A stretch of DNA of 64,000 nt from JASHPR01 sp963833885 (GTDB taxonomy: Bacteria > Actinomycetota > Actinomycetes > Streptosporangiales > Streptosporangiaceae), in assembly GCA_963833885.1 (NCBI GenBank), contig CAWHZU010000028.1, forward strand, positions 71,407-135,406. Reading direction: 5' to 3'. The notes under the pieces are model-generated. The model was not told the origin of the DNA. It ran no database searches and worked only from the letters and a program-made list of their open reading frames with translations. Below, piece after piece: positions 53,412 through 62,400 of the stretch. Made by a program: the position numbers and the translations under genes. The first letter of the stretch is position 1. Each line of letters opens with the position of its first letter.

Positions 53412-53433
53412 GGCAACTCCCAAGGTCAGTTTC

Positions 53434-53469
53434 TGCTACCTTATAGGACTCAGAGTAGCAGGGTTACAA
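53434..53469 (-). promoter_or_regulatory. hipBA promoter with flanking dyad
   Basis: On the minus strand TTGTAA (53469-53464), 18-base spacer, TATAAG (53445-53440). TGCTAC (53434-53439) and GTAGCA (53455-53460) form a dyad around the -10, a likely HipB site. Confidence 0.55.
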
Positions 53470-53498
53470 CATTATATAAGTGGTCTGACTGGCAGGCC

Positions 53499-53695
53499 TC
53501 AGTCTGGCTGTGCGGGCAGGGCGCTGGCGAGCTGGCTGCGTGAGCTGATGCCGAGTACGGCGAACGCCTTTCGCAGGTGGTAGGCGACGGTCGCCGGGCT
53601 GATGAACAGCTGCGCGGCGATCTCGGCGTTCGAGGCACCCTGGCCGGCCAGGCGGGCGATATGCGCTTCTCGCGCGGTCAGGGCATTTCGCGTCT
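53499..53695 (-). pseudogene. Truncated LuxR-type regulator (C-terminal HTH only)
   Basis: The frame reads LTAREAHIARLAGQGASNAE then IAAQLFISPATVAYHLRKAF and ends QLASALPAQPD at 53499. This is only the LuxR DNA-binding domain. Upstream the frame is replaced abruptly near 53695 by sequence belonging to the divergent aquaporin-type gene, so the regulator lost its N-terminal part through a rearrangement. Confidence 0.72.
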
Positions 53696-53731
53696 GCGCG
53701 GCTGCGGCGCCTGCCGGCCGAATTCATCGGA

Positions 53732-54412
53732 ATGGCCGGGCTGACGTTCATCCTGTCCGGAGGCGCGGCCGTCCTCGTCCGGTACGGAGGCCAAAACCTG
53801 CAACCGTGGCAGACAGTACTGGTGTTGTCCGCCATCTCAGCGCTCTGGCTCGTGGTAGCCGTCTACTTCCTCGGCGACATCTCGGCCCACTTCAACCCGG
53901 CCACAACCCTGGCTTTCGCGCTGCGGCGGGACATGGGCTGGATCATGGCCATCGTCTACTGGATCGTCCAGTTCACGGCGGCCGCCTGCGGCTCGCTCCT
54001 GGCCCGGGCATTCTTCGGCCCGGCGGGGAACCTGGCCGCCACCGTGCCCAAGCCCGGCCAGTCCTGGCAGGCCGCCAGCCTCGAGGCCATCATCAATTTC
54101 GGCCTAGTGCTCATGATCCTCAACCTGGCCAACGGGCCGAAGCTCAACGGGCCTTTCATATCGCTCGCCGTCGACGCCTACATCATGGCCTGGGGCACCA
54201 TGGGCGGACCCTTCGACGGCGCCTCGATGAACCCCGCACGCAGCTTCGGACCTGACCTCGCCCTGGGCAACCTGTCCACCTGGTGGTTGTACCTGATCGG
54301 ACCCATGGCCGACGCCGTGATCGCCGTCGGCGTTGCGCATGTACTGCGCGGTCCCGCCAAAGCCCAGGAAGCCAGCGCCGCCCAGGGAACGCCGATCGAC
54401 CGAGGCGCCTGA
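53732..54412 (+). CDS. MIP/aquaporin-family channel, N-terminus probably truncated
   Basis: 226 residues from ATG 53732. Both NPA boxes are present: AHFNPATT and SMNPARSFGPD, with about five hydrophobic helices, e.g. TVLVLSAISALWLVVAVYFL. The frame is open 12 codons upstream (LPAEFIG before the Met), the usual A-E-F-x-G start, then runs into the antisense of the LuxR fragment. The gene thus seems cut within its first residues, and whether it still has a promoter is unclear. Transports water or small neutral solutes. Confidence 0.78.
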   Translation: MAGLTFILSGGAAVLVRYGGQNLQPWQTVLVLSAISALWLVVAVYFLGDISAHFNPATTLAFALRRDMGWIMAIVYWIVQFTAAACGSLLARAFFGPAGNLAATVPKPGQSWQAASLEAIINFGLVLMILNLANGPKLNGPFISLAVDAYIMAWGTMGGPFDGASMNPARSFGPDLALGNLSTWWLYLIGPMADAVIAVGVAHVLRGPAKAQEASAAQGTPIDRGA

Positions 54413-54548
54413 ACCCAGGCAAATGCCGGTTGGGCCCGATGCTCGACGGCGCCTGGGAATCCGGCTCAATCCGATGCCGTTTCATGCCCCTCGTTGGCGC
54501 AACGGGCCGTGCTCGTGGTTGGCGCGGGGTCCTGTCCGCCAACGAGCC

Positions 54549-54626
54549 GCCAACGGATGATCAAAAGGCCTGACCACCGTCTCCGGTGATCAGGCCCTGA
54601 CCTGCACTTACTTGGTAGCGGGGGCA
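54549..54626 (-). pseudogene. tRNA 3' end with its terminator, cut by an IS-type element
   Basis: Minus strand: TGCCCCCGCTACCA (54626-54613), the acceptor end of a tRNA with encoded CCA, then AAGTAAGTGCAGG, then a hairpin with 13-bp arms (GGCCTGA-x-CACCG, one mismatch; 54568-54597) and TTTTGATC, a normal tRNA terminator. The rest of the tRNA is missing, replaced by the IS481-type region. Confidence 0.6.
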
Positions 54627-54640
54627 GTGCCTAGTTTCAA

Positions 54641-54734
54641 GACATCGAGGACAGGTGTCTCAAGACATCGAGGACAGCCAAGGTAGGCGGTTAGCAGGTC
54701 AGCGGCCACGGCGTGTCTCACGACATCGAGGACA
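54641..54734. repeat. Three copies of the IS terminal motif at the left end
   Basis: GACATCGAGGACA stands at 54641-54653, 54664-54676 and 54722-54734. The second and third share GTGTCTCA-m-GACATCGAG. The complement closes the element at 55985-56005. Extra copies may be ends of earlier insertions or transposase binding sites. Confidence 0.65.
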
Positions 54735-56005
54735 GCCAGGCTCCAGCGTGCCGGCATGTCGAAAGCCAGGCTTGTAGTCACTGCTGTCACTGTCGAGAAG
54801 CGCCCCGTCAGCGAGGTGGCCTGCAGCTACGGGGTCGCCCGGTCGTGGATCTATACGCTGCTGGCCCGGTACCGCGCCGAAGGGGAGGCGGCGTTCGAGG
54901 CGCGGTCACGGCGGCCGAAGACCTCGCCCACGGCGATCAGCGGCGAGGTCGTCGAGCTGATCATGCGGCTGCGTAAGGATCTGTCCGGGCAGGGCCTGGA
55001 CGCCGGGCCGCACACGATCGCCTGGCACCTGCGCCATCACCATCAGGTCACCGTGTCGGCAGCGACGATCAGCCGGTACCTGACCCGGCACGGGTTAGTG
55101 GCTCCCGAGCCGAAGAAACGGCCCAGGTCCTCCTACCTGCGGTTCGCCGCCGAGCTGCCGAACGAGTGCTGGCAGTCTGACTTCACCCACTATCCCCTCG
55201 CCGACGGCACCGGCACCGAGGTCCTGGCCTGGCTGGACGACCATTCCCGGCTGATCTTGCGGCTGACCTGCCACCACCGGGTCACCGGCCCCATCGTGCT
55301 GGCCTCCTTCCGCGCCGCGGTGGCAGACTACGGCGCTCCCGCTTCCACACTGACCGACAACGGCATGGTGTTCACCACCCGGTTCTCCGGCGGCAAGGGC
55401 GGCCGCAACGGCCTGGAGAACGAGCTGCGCCGCCTCGGCGCACAGCAGAAGAACGGCCGCCCGAACCACCCGCAAACCCAGGGCAAAGTCGAGCGGCTCT
55501 GGCAGACCCTGAAGAAGTGGCTGGCCGCCCAGACCCCGCAGCCCGCCGACCTCACCGGCCTTCAAGCCCTGCTCGACGTCTTCACCAGCCACTACAACCA
55601 GCACCGGCCGCACCGCTCCCTGCCGCACCGCCAGACACCGGCCGCCGCCTATGCCGCCCGGCCCAAGGCCGCCCCCGGCGACCGGACCGCCGACACCCAC
55701 GACCGGGTCCGCACCGACATCATCGGCAAAACCGGCACCCTCACCCTCCGCCACCAGGGACGGCTCTACCACATCGGCGTCGGCCGGACCCACGCCGGAA
55801 CCCACATCATCATGCTCATCCAGGACCTCGATGTCCGCATCATCGACGCCAGCACCGGCGAACTCATGCGCGAACTCACCCTCGACCCAGACCGCAACTA
55901 CCAGCCCACCGGCCGGCCACCCGGACCCACGCCAGGAACCCCGCGCAAACGCAAACACCCCGAACCCTGATCGTGGGTTCGGGGTGTCCTCGATGTCTCA
56001 AGACA
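54656..56005 (+). mobile_element. IS481-type insertion sequence
   Basis: About 1.35 kb with one transposase gene. Terminal inverted repeats of about 21 bp: TGTCTCAAGACATCGAGGAC-A at 54656-54676 and, inverted, TGTCCTCGATGTCTCAAGAC-A at 55985-56005, two mismatches. No obvious target duplication. Inserted beside or within tRNA debris. Confidence 0.75.
54756..55970 (+). CDS. IS481-family DDE transposase
   Basis: 404 residues. N-terminal HTH (RPVSEVACSYGVARSWIYTL), then an rve integrase core: ECWQSDFTHYPLADG (first Asp), LTDNGMVFTTRFSG (second Asp) and TQGKVERLWQTLKKWL (Glu). The C-terminal basic tail ends KRKHPEP. All three acidic residues are present, so the element may be active. Confidence 0.92.
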   Translation: MSKARLVVTAVTVEKRPVSEVACSYGVARSWIYTLLARYRAEGEAAFEARSRRPKTSPTAISGEVVELIMRLRKDLSGQGLDAGPHTIAWHLRHHHQVTVSAATISRYLTRHGLVAPEPKKRPRSSYLRFAAELPNECWQSDFTHYPLADGTGTEVLAWLDDHSRLILRLTCHHRVTGPIVLASFRAAVADYGAPASTLTDNGMVFTTRFSGGKGGRNGLENELRRLGAQQKNGRPNHPQTQGKVERLWQTLKKWLAAQTPQPADLTGLQALLDVFTSHYNQHRPHRSLPHRQTPAAAYAARPKAAPGDRTADTHDRVRTDIIGKTGTLTLRHQGRLYHIGVGRTHAGTHIIMLIQDLDVRIIDASTGELMRELTLDPDRNYQPTGRPPGPTPGTPRKRKHPEP

Positions 56006-56010
56006 TCACA

Positions 56011-56056
56011 TTGACAGCGGCGGCAGGATTTGAACCTGCGACCTCTGGGTTATGAG
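56011..56056 (-). pseudogene. tRNA 3'-half remnant (CAT anticodon loop onwards), att-like
   Basis: Same 46-base segment as 44735-44780 with an intact T-stem (GCAGG-TTCAAAT-CCTGC). It begins 5 bases after the right inverted repeat of the IS. Upstream of the anticodon loop there is no tRNA 5' half. Together with the copy 11.3 kb away it suggests attachment-site duplication. Confidence 0.65.
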
Positions 56057-56219
56057 GTAAGACGACACAGTTCAATAAGGTTCGGTTCTCGACAACACTG
56101 GGCGGAATAGGCGCTCATCGAACCGATCTCCAATGGCGGGACTACGGCCTGCCTACTGACGGCCCGCACTTCGCAACGGAGCCGGTTGGAGGTTGATGTG
56201 GACGCCGACGTAACCCACC

Positions 56220-56840
56220 TTAGGGTTGGCCGACACGGCCTAGGCGACCGGAAGCGAGTTCTTGAGCCGTGTAATCATATGCTCGGCCCGCCTTGTCCAG
56301 TGCATTAGCGAAAGCCGCTGCTTGGGTGGCGGTTATCTTGCCCTGCGTAATCATAAGGTGCATCAACTTGTGCACGCTGAATGGCTCAACACTGTGGTTG
56401 CTTGCTATAACGCGCGCATTGTAGTCGTCGCAGAGCATTAGCGGTCGCATTCTCTGGGCGCGACTTGCCAGCGAGATCACTGCCGCTTCGCCGAAGTGCT
56501 CCATGGAATGCCTCATCGGTCGACCAGCGGCAGTCTCTTCTTGCAATTGGACCGCGAGTTCCACACCGGCCGGGTCGTCAAGAGAGACCGGCTCGCCAAG
56601 CCAGTCCAGTTGGCCTAGTGCGGTACCCGCCCATGTAGCCGTGATATCGGAAGTTCCGGCCAGTTCTTCCAACTCTGTAACCACGGCTTTGACCAGGACA
56701 CGCGGGTGGGCTGACAGCGTGGCCATTACTGCTCGCTGTAGGGGCAGATGCACTGCGAGGGTCACTAAGGCGCTGGTTTCAGGAAACCACACCTGTGGCC
56801 TGTCGCTGGCCGCTAGCTCGGACGACGATGCGGGGATCAC
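56220..56840 (-). CDS. PIN-like toxin candidate coupled to an XRE-M78 gene
   Basis: 206 residues. FPETSALVTLAVHLPLQRAV, LVKAVVTELEELAGTSDITA and HFGEAAVISLASRAQRMRPL, LMLCDDYNARVIASNHSV place acidic residues (Glu 20, Glu 55, Glu 58, Glu 115, Asp 135, Asp 136) as in PIN-domain nucleases. Its ATG overlaps the stop of the XRE-peptidase gene (ATGA). Likely an RNase toxin held by that regulator. Confidence 0.7.
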   Translation of the reverse strand: MIPASSSELAASDRPQVWFPETSALVTLAVHLPLQRAVMATLSAHPRVLVKAVVTELEELAGTSDITATWAGTALGQLDWLGEPVSLDDPAGVELAVQLQEETAAGRPMRHSMEHFGEAAVISLASRAQRMRPLMLCDDYNARVIASNHSVEPFSVHKLMHLMITQGKITATQAAAFANALDKAGRAYDYTAQELASGRLGRVGQP

Positions 56841-58129
56841 AGGACGATGTTGGTGCTGGCTTTAACCTGCGCATGGTCTGCCATGATCTCCTGCCACAGG
56901 TTCTCGTCGTCATCGCGCTCTAGCAAGGACGCGGCTACTGACAGGCCCAATCGTTGCTCGCGGGCGGCAGCCAGAGCCTGCCGAGCCAATCGCTCTGGGG
57001 GACGACGGATGCGGCTAACAGTCATCGCAGCTCCTGATGGGGCGACATCCCGGTGCAGCTCGACCAAGGCCGTCACGCCGCGACTGCGCAACCCTTGTCC
57101 GGCGTCATAGCTCAGCACACCGATGATGTTGAGTTGATAGATCAGGGCTGCCATCGACACGCCGAAATACTCCATCAGCGCGATCACGGATCGCTCGCTC
57201 AGCCTGCTGGGTTCTTCACCGAGCCAGGCCAGGACTGACCGAATGCCACGTTCCGGCATCAAAAAGTGGCCCGCGAATGCGCTTGCTCGCCGCTCAACAA
57301 CAGTATCAGCGAACATGTCCTGCTCAGCTTCCTCAATGACCTCACGAGGATCGCCCAGCAGATGATGGGCCAGTTCATGGGCCAAGGTGAACCGCACTCG
57401 GCCATCGGAAGAATCAGTGTTGGCCAGAATGAGCGCGGCGGTGCCGCTGTGGACGCACAACCCATCGACTTCAGTGCCCAACGGCGACAGCGCCACATCA
57501 ACCGCGAAATGCTGCTCGATCAGACCTGCGATGTCACTCAGCGCATCACTGCCCAGGTCAAGCTCACGGCGCGTCAGCTCAGCAAGCTCACGTCCCTGTT
57601 GTTGCGCCTGCGCTTTCGATCTTGGCCGCGCGGAAAAACTCGCCCGGGCCTGTTCGACAACCCGAAGTCCTCGAGTGCTGGACCGAGCGGGCGTCATCCC
57701 TATCACCTGCGTCAACAGATCATCGATCTCAAGCAGCTGGCGAGCTCGCCGACGCACCGAGCGCATCGCGTCAGGGCCGGCGTCAGCAGTTAGGCGACTA
57801 GCTATCGCTAGCGCTGGCCGCTCAGCCTGCCCGACAAGTGATCGAACCGTCACGCCGAGCGCAGCGGCGACGCGTGGCAACTCAGAGACATCAAGACGCC
57901 GACGGCCAGACTCGATCTTCGAGATCTGATCCTTGCGGAGCCCCACAATCTCGCCCAGCTGGGTTCCCGTCATCCCGCGCTGCTTGCGGGCCGCAGCTAC
58001 GCGCGATCCAACCTGCGCCGCATACTGCTCAAGCTCCGCAGACTCCAATGGAGCCTCTGGCAATGCCAGAGCATCCAGTCCAGTCATCCCGTTCGTCACA
58101 ACGCCGCCTCCCTCCGCCACAAGCTTCAT
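56837..58129 (-). CDS. XRE regulator fused to an ImmA/IrrE-type (M78) metallopeptidase
   Basis: 430 residues. N-terminal HTH: RKQRGMTGTQLGEIVGLRKD, QISKIESGRRRLDVSELPRV. Then a spacer and the M78 peptidase: FTLAHELAHHLLGDPREVIE (H-E-x-x-H) and DMFADTVVERRASAFAGHFL. In related mobile-element switches the peptidase cleaves a repressor or antitoxin. Here the DNA-binding part and the protease are in one chain, with a PIN-like partner downstream. Three copies of AAGTTGC or its complement flank the promoter. ATG 58129 or 58087. Confidence 0.86.
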   Translation of the reverse strand: MKLVAEGGGVVTNGMTGLDALALPEAPLESAELEQYAAQVGSRVAAARKQRGMTGTQLGEIVGLRKDQISKIESGRRRLDVSELPRVAAALGVTVRSLVGQAERPALAIASRLTADAGPDAMRSVRRRARQLLEIDDLLTQVIGMTPARSSTRGLRVVEQARASFSARPRSKAQAQQQGRELAELTRRELDLGSDALSDIAGLIEQHFAVDVALSPLGTEVDGLCVHSGTAALILANTDSSDGRVRFTLAHELAHHLLGDPREVIEEAEQDMFADTVVERRASAFAGHFLMPERGIRSVLAWLGEEPSRLSERSVIALMEYFGVSMAALIYQLNIIGVLSYDAGQGLRSRGVTALVELHRDVAPSGAAMTVSRIRRPPERLARQALAAAREQRLGLSVAASLLERDDDENLWQEIMADHAQVKASTNIVL

Positions 58130-58138
58130 ACTCTACCT

Positions 58139-58189
58139 AAGTTGCTCAGATCGCAACTTTATTCCCTCCGATGATAGAAGAAGTTGCGA
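58139..58189. promoter_or_regulatory. Operators of the XRE-M78 operon
   Basis: AAGTTGC (58139-58145) and GCAACTT (58153-58159) form a dyad with 7-bp arms and 7-base spacer. A third half-site AAGTTGCGA is at 58181-58189 and mirrors TCGCAACTT (58151-58159). They lie 10-60 bases upstream of the XRE-M78 start, a typical self-repression site. Confidence 0.6.
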
Positions 58190-58316
58190 TTGCTCGGCGC
58201 GTTCGACCCAGGTCCTACTCTTGAAAGCCTTCACGCTCAACACCCAACGGCTCGGATGCCTGCTTCAGACACCGGAGCCCACTCATGCAGGCACGTCGTC
58301 CTGCTAGCGCAGCCGC

Positions 58317-58916
58317 TCAGCTCTCGCGCTCGCGGCGGCGGCGATCACGCGCTATCTCCCACTGCTGGCGCTCGGGCGTGCCGAGGATCGGCGGGCCGAA
58401 GAGGGCATCCTGAACAGGGTGGGTCATCCGCAGGTTGAGAGGGCTGCCATCATCGCGGCGGATGGGCACTGTATACAGGCTGACCTTGTAGTCTGAGGAG
58501 ACTTCACCATACCGGACAGTAAGGTTCTGCCCGGCGAGCGGGTTGTCTTCATCAGCAGGGCTGAACGGGATCACGGTCGGCGCCTCTTTGTAGGGTCTCG
58601 CGCCCAGGAGGTCGGGCTGGCCATGCCACTGATCGCTTTCGTCGCGGATCGCATAGGCGGCCAGTGCTGGCCGCGCCGGAGCGGTCGCGATTTGCTGGAC
58701 GCGGCCCTTGGTAAGCCCAAGCCTCTGTGCAATCGTGCCGTAGCCGGTTACGGGACTCCGCATTTCGTTCACCGTGTCTTTCTTGATTCGGGCGACGACG
58801 CTTCGGGCCGAGACCAGCGCGCCGTCGAGCCGGTCCGCCTCGCGCAGCCGCGTGTACGGGTCGGCGACCGCCCGAAGTTCGGCGATCGCCCCGTCGAGAT
58901 GCTGTCGACTCGTCAT
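58317..58916 (-). CDS. HTH-containing protein of mobile-element type, function unknown
   Basis: 199 residues. The N-terminal helix (ADPYTRLREADRLDGALVSA) is followed by a sigma-like HTH, GYGTIAQRLGLTKGRVQQIA. The C-terminal ~100 residues (TVIPFSPADEDNPLAGQNLT, VSLYTVPIRRDDGS) are not assigned. Similar small HTH proteins occur on actinobacterial islands and plasmids. GGGTA-CAGGA-TACCC lies immediately upstream and a TATCCT box 6 bases before the ATG suggests a leaderless, self-regulated message. Confidence 0.68.
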   Translation of the reverse strand: MTSRQHLDGAIAELRAVADPYTRLREADRLDGALVSARSVVARIKKDTVNEMRSPVTGYGTIAQRLGLTKGRVQQIATAPARPALAAYAIRDESDQWHGQPDLLGARPYKEAPTVIPFSPADEDNPLAGQNLTVRYGEVSSDYKVSLYTVPIRRDDGSPLNLRMTHPVQDALFGPPILGTPERQQWEIARDRRRRERES

Positions 58917-58962
58917 GGGTACAGGATACCCTATACTCTCCAGGGTCGTGAGGATCTAGCCC

Positions 58963-58980
58963 CGGGCTTTCGAAAGCCCG
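58963..58980 (-). terminator. Perfect 18-bp palindrome, likely terminator
   Basis: CGGGCTTTCGAAAGCCCG. Downstream of the 59209-63012 genes on the minus strand and upstream of the HTH gene. Confidence 0.5.
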
Positions 58981-59208
58981 TTCAGGGTCGGCCTGAGGGG
59001 TTTGTGACGGCGCGGCCCGTCGGTGTTAGGCGATTCAGTCCCCTTGATGGGCAAGGACCCGCTGCGCGGCGAGGGCCGCCCGGTTCATCGGCGACCCTCG
59101 CCCAGTTGCTCGGGGCGAATTCCCGCTGGCATCAGTTCGCGGTTATCGACGTTGATGACGGTGACCTGGGCGGGCCTCGAGGCTATGCAGAACCCTCCTC
59201 GGGGCGTC
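58981..59208. other. Intergenic stretch, nothing supported
   Basis: About 230 bp. Frames here lack starts, ribosome sites and family similarity. Confidence 0.4.
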
Positions 59209-59406
59209 TTAAGAGCCCTCGTCTCCGAAGCGCTCGGACTGATCGTCCTCCCGGCGCGCCCACTCCTCGTAGTGGTCCGCGATCTGGCGCAGGAGGGCTC
59301 CGGCGCGGGGCCACCGGTCGGAGACGCGGTCGGCCCATGCTCGGTGCTGCGCGGCGAGCTGCGCGTTCCTGGGCGCCGCCGTCTGCCGGAGACTGCGGAA
59401 GGTCAT
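59209..59406 (-). CDS. Small protein coupled to the large frameshifted gene
   Basis: 65 residues: MTFRSLRQTAAPRNAQLAAQ, HRAWADRVSDRWPRAGALLR, then QIADHYEEWARREDDQSE. Helical, charged, no signal. ATG overlaps the stop of the large gene by 4 bases, so it is a coupled partner. Not recognised. Confidence 0.65.
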   Translation of the reverse strand: MTFRSLRQTAAPRNAQLAAQHRAWADRVSDRWPRAGALLRQIADHYEEWARREDDQSERFGDEGS

Positions 59407-62400
59407 GCCCCGGCTGTTGAATTCTGCCGGTGTGCAGGCCCTGCCTCGAACTTCGGGGAGCGGAGATCCTCGATCAGGTCACGGACAGGCTCTGCGGGCC
59501 AGAGCCCGTCGGCGTCGGGCGGGACGTAGGCGAGCACCTCGCCGATCACGAGGTCGCCGACGGTGGTCCGCCCCGACTCGGCGAGGAGGCGGCGGGCCTC
59601 GGTCACCCAGCCGCGGAGGGCGTCGGCGTCCACGGTCCCGTCCGCACGCACGCCGGGAGGCGTGTGCCACTCGCGGATGACCGTGTACCCGACCATCGCG
59701 ATCGCGCGCGCTCCGGGGGCACCTCCTCGTCGCGGGACTCGCCCTCGGCGTAGTAGATGTAGGACAGGATCTCGGCGAAGAGCGCGGGGTCGGTCCCGAG
59801 GACCTCGTTGAGGGCACGGGCCGCCCGGGTGTGCTGGAGGAGGTGGGCGTAGAGGAACTCCAGGCGCGCGCGGGTCTCGATGTTCGAGCCGGAGCGCTCC
59901 AGGTAGTCCAGGAGCTCGCCGACCTCCCAGGAGAGCGACGAGGCGCGGGGCGAGTCGTCGGACGGCCCGGTCGCCGCGCTCATGAGCGCCGATTCGACGA
60001 GGTCCACGTCGGGCGGGACAGAGCCGCCGACCGCGTGGAGCATGGTCACGAGCAGGTCGATCGCGCCCCAGGGGCGGCGGCTGCTCTATGAGCGTGCGCG
60101 CCACGCCGGGCCGGGCATCTGGGTCGACGAAGATCGTGTTGACGCGCTGCCAGAACGCCTCCTGCACATCGGGGTGCAGGCCGTCGACGATCGTGACGAG
60201 GGCCTCGTTCGGTCGCGTGACCGCGAGCAGGAGCCCGACCTGCTGGGGGACGGACTCGCCGTCGGGCCAGCGCTGGAGCTGCCGGACCAGCCAGTCCAGG
60301 CCGTCCGCCTCGATGCGCCCTCCGGCGTAGCCCTGGGCGACCCAGCCGTCCGAGCCGTCCGTCCCGAGGAGTGGCAGCAGGTCGTCGGCGAGGTCGTCGC
60401 CGCGGGCCTCGGCCGCCGCCCACCCGACGGCGATGGGGAGCGTGGCCGCGGCACCGAGCCGGAGGAGCCCGGGGATCCCCTCGGCGTCGAGGACGGCACG
60501 TGCCGCGTCCTGGCGCGCGGTCCGCAGCGCCGCGTCGTACTCGGCGAACTCCCGGGGATCGACGCCGGGGAGACGCGGGTGATGGCCGAAGAGGTCGACG
60601 GACAGGTCCACCGGGGACGTGGGCGCGAAGTGCGCCGCCACGGCCTCGACCCGGTCCACGACGTCGCCGGGCATGGCCCAGTCCGCATCCGGGAACTGCC
60701 GGTGCGTCGCGCCGAGGTCGACGAGCGCCCGCCACACATCCTGTCGCCCCGGGTCGCCGAGGCTGTCCGGATCGAGCGTCTCGAAGGCGGCGAGGAGCCG
60801 GTCGCGGTCGTCGGCGGGCAGGGAGTCGATGTGGGAGACGAGGTCGAGCCAGTGGCCGGGGTCCTTGCCAGCGTCCTCGATGATCCGGGTCACGATCTCG
60901 GAGACCCCGGCGAACAGCTCGGCGTACGTCATCGTCTCGGGCGGGACGAGAGCCCACGACCTCCACCGCGGGTGGTACGACGGGGAGAGGATGGTCAGCC
61001 GCGTGGGCAGGGTCGCCCGCAGCAACCGCCACGCTGCCGCGGGTGAGCGACGGCGCAGCCCGTCGAGGACGTCGAGGCGGCGCGCGAGCGGGAGGGACGT
61101 CTGCGGGCCGTACAGGTTGAACACGTTGGCCAGGCTGCCCGCGGGCCGCGGATGGATGTTGGCTGTCCGGCGTGCGGGTCGATCTCGGCCAGGCGGGCGA
61201 GCGCGCCCGCGGCTCGGCTCATGTGCGCGGACGACCAGGCGAGGGCCTCCAGCGCCCAGACCAGGCGGATGTGCGGCGACGACGTGCCGAACGTCGGCCC
61301 CAGCTCGGCGTCGAGGAAGAGCGAGCGCAGCAGGGGCGGGTCACCGCGGAGGCCGACGTCGACGGCATCGAGGAAGGCATCCGGCGCCGCCTCGGCGAGC
61401 AGCGGGAGGACGTCGGCGAGGGACTGCCAGGCCCGCCCGGTGGGATCGGCGTTGGCGTGCTCGGTGACAGCACGGACCACGCGCTGGGCATGCTGCTCGC
61501 CGGTGGCCCCGTCGTTGAGCGGCTCGTTGGCGACGTATCCACCGAGGAACGCCACGGTGTCCGCGATGCCCGCCCGCAGCCGGGGCGAGTAGGTCCTCGG
61601 CTCGCCGACGACGGCGGCCATGAACCGGCGCTCAGCGGGGACATCGAGCGCGGGATCGTGCTCTTCGAGGACACGCCTCGCGACGTCGTGGAACTGGTTC
61701 AGCGTGGTCTTCGTGATCAGCGCGGAGACGAGGTCCCAGGCGTCCTCCTTGGACACGACGCGCCACACCTGCCCGGTGCGGGTGACCGGCGCGTCATCCT
61801 GGGCGGCCCAGGCCGCGAGATCGCCCTCGACCTCGGCGTACGGGCGTCCCGTGAGCGTCTCGATCGCCGTGCGGTCGCCCTCGACGTCGTCGGACCACGA
61901 GCCCGCGAGGACCAGCGGGGCGAGGCGACGGCCCTGCTCCCCCTCGGACCACGGCGGCCTCGCGAACCTCGGGTTGACCGCGAGGGTCCGGCGGAGCGAC
62001 AGGAGGTTGCGGTGCGCATGCGCGGCGCGGCGGTTGGCGACGTCCCGGGTGATCCCGGCGGCCTCGTCGAGGATCTCCTCCGCCGCCTTCGCGCGATCGA
62101 GGAGCGGGACCACGATGTGCCCCTCGGCATGCCGCGCGTCACGGCCCAGCGGGATCACCACGTGGTGCCCCTTGCGCAGCGCGGACGCGATGTCGGCGTC
62201 GTCGAAGTTCGGGATGAGCACGAGGGCGTTGTCCGAGTCGACGAGCCGGTCCCACGCGCCGGGTGCCGGACACGATGACCGCGCGGGCGCGCAGCTCGTC
62301 GACCTCGTCGTCGCCGAGGAGGCTGGCGCAGACGATGGCGAGCGCCTCCTCCCGGGAAGGCGCGACGACGGTGACCGCGCGCGGGGCCTGGCGGAGGGCA

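Noticed and set aside
59982..61046. Plus-strand frames across 59.9-62.8 kb
   Set aside because: Antisense to the large frameshifted gene; the minus-strand pieces join into one coherent protein.
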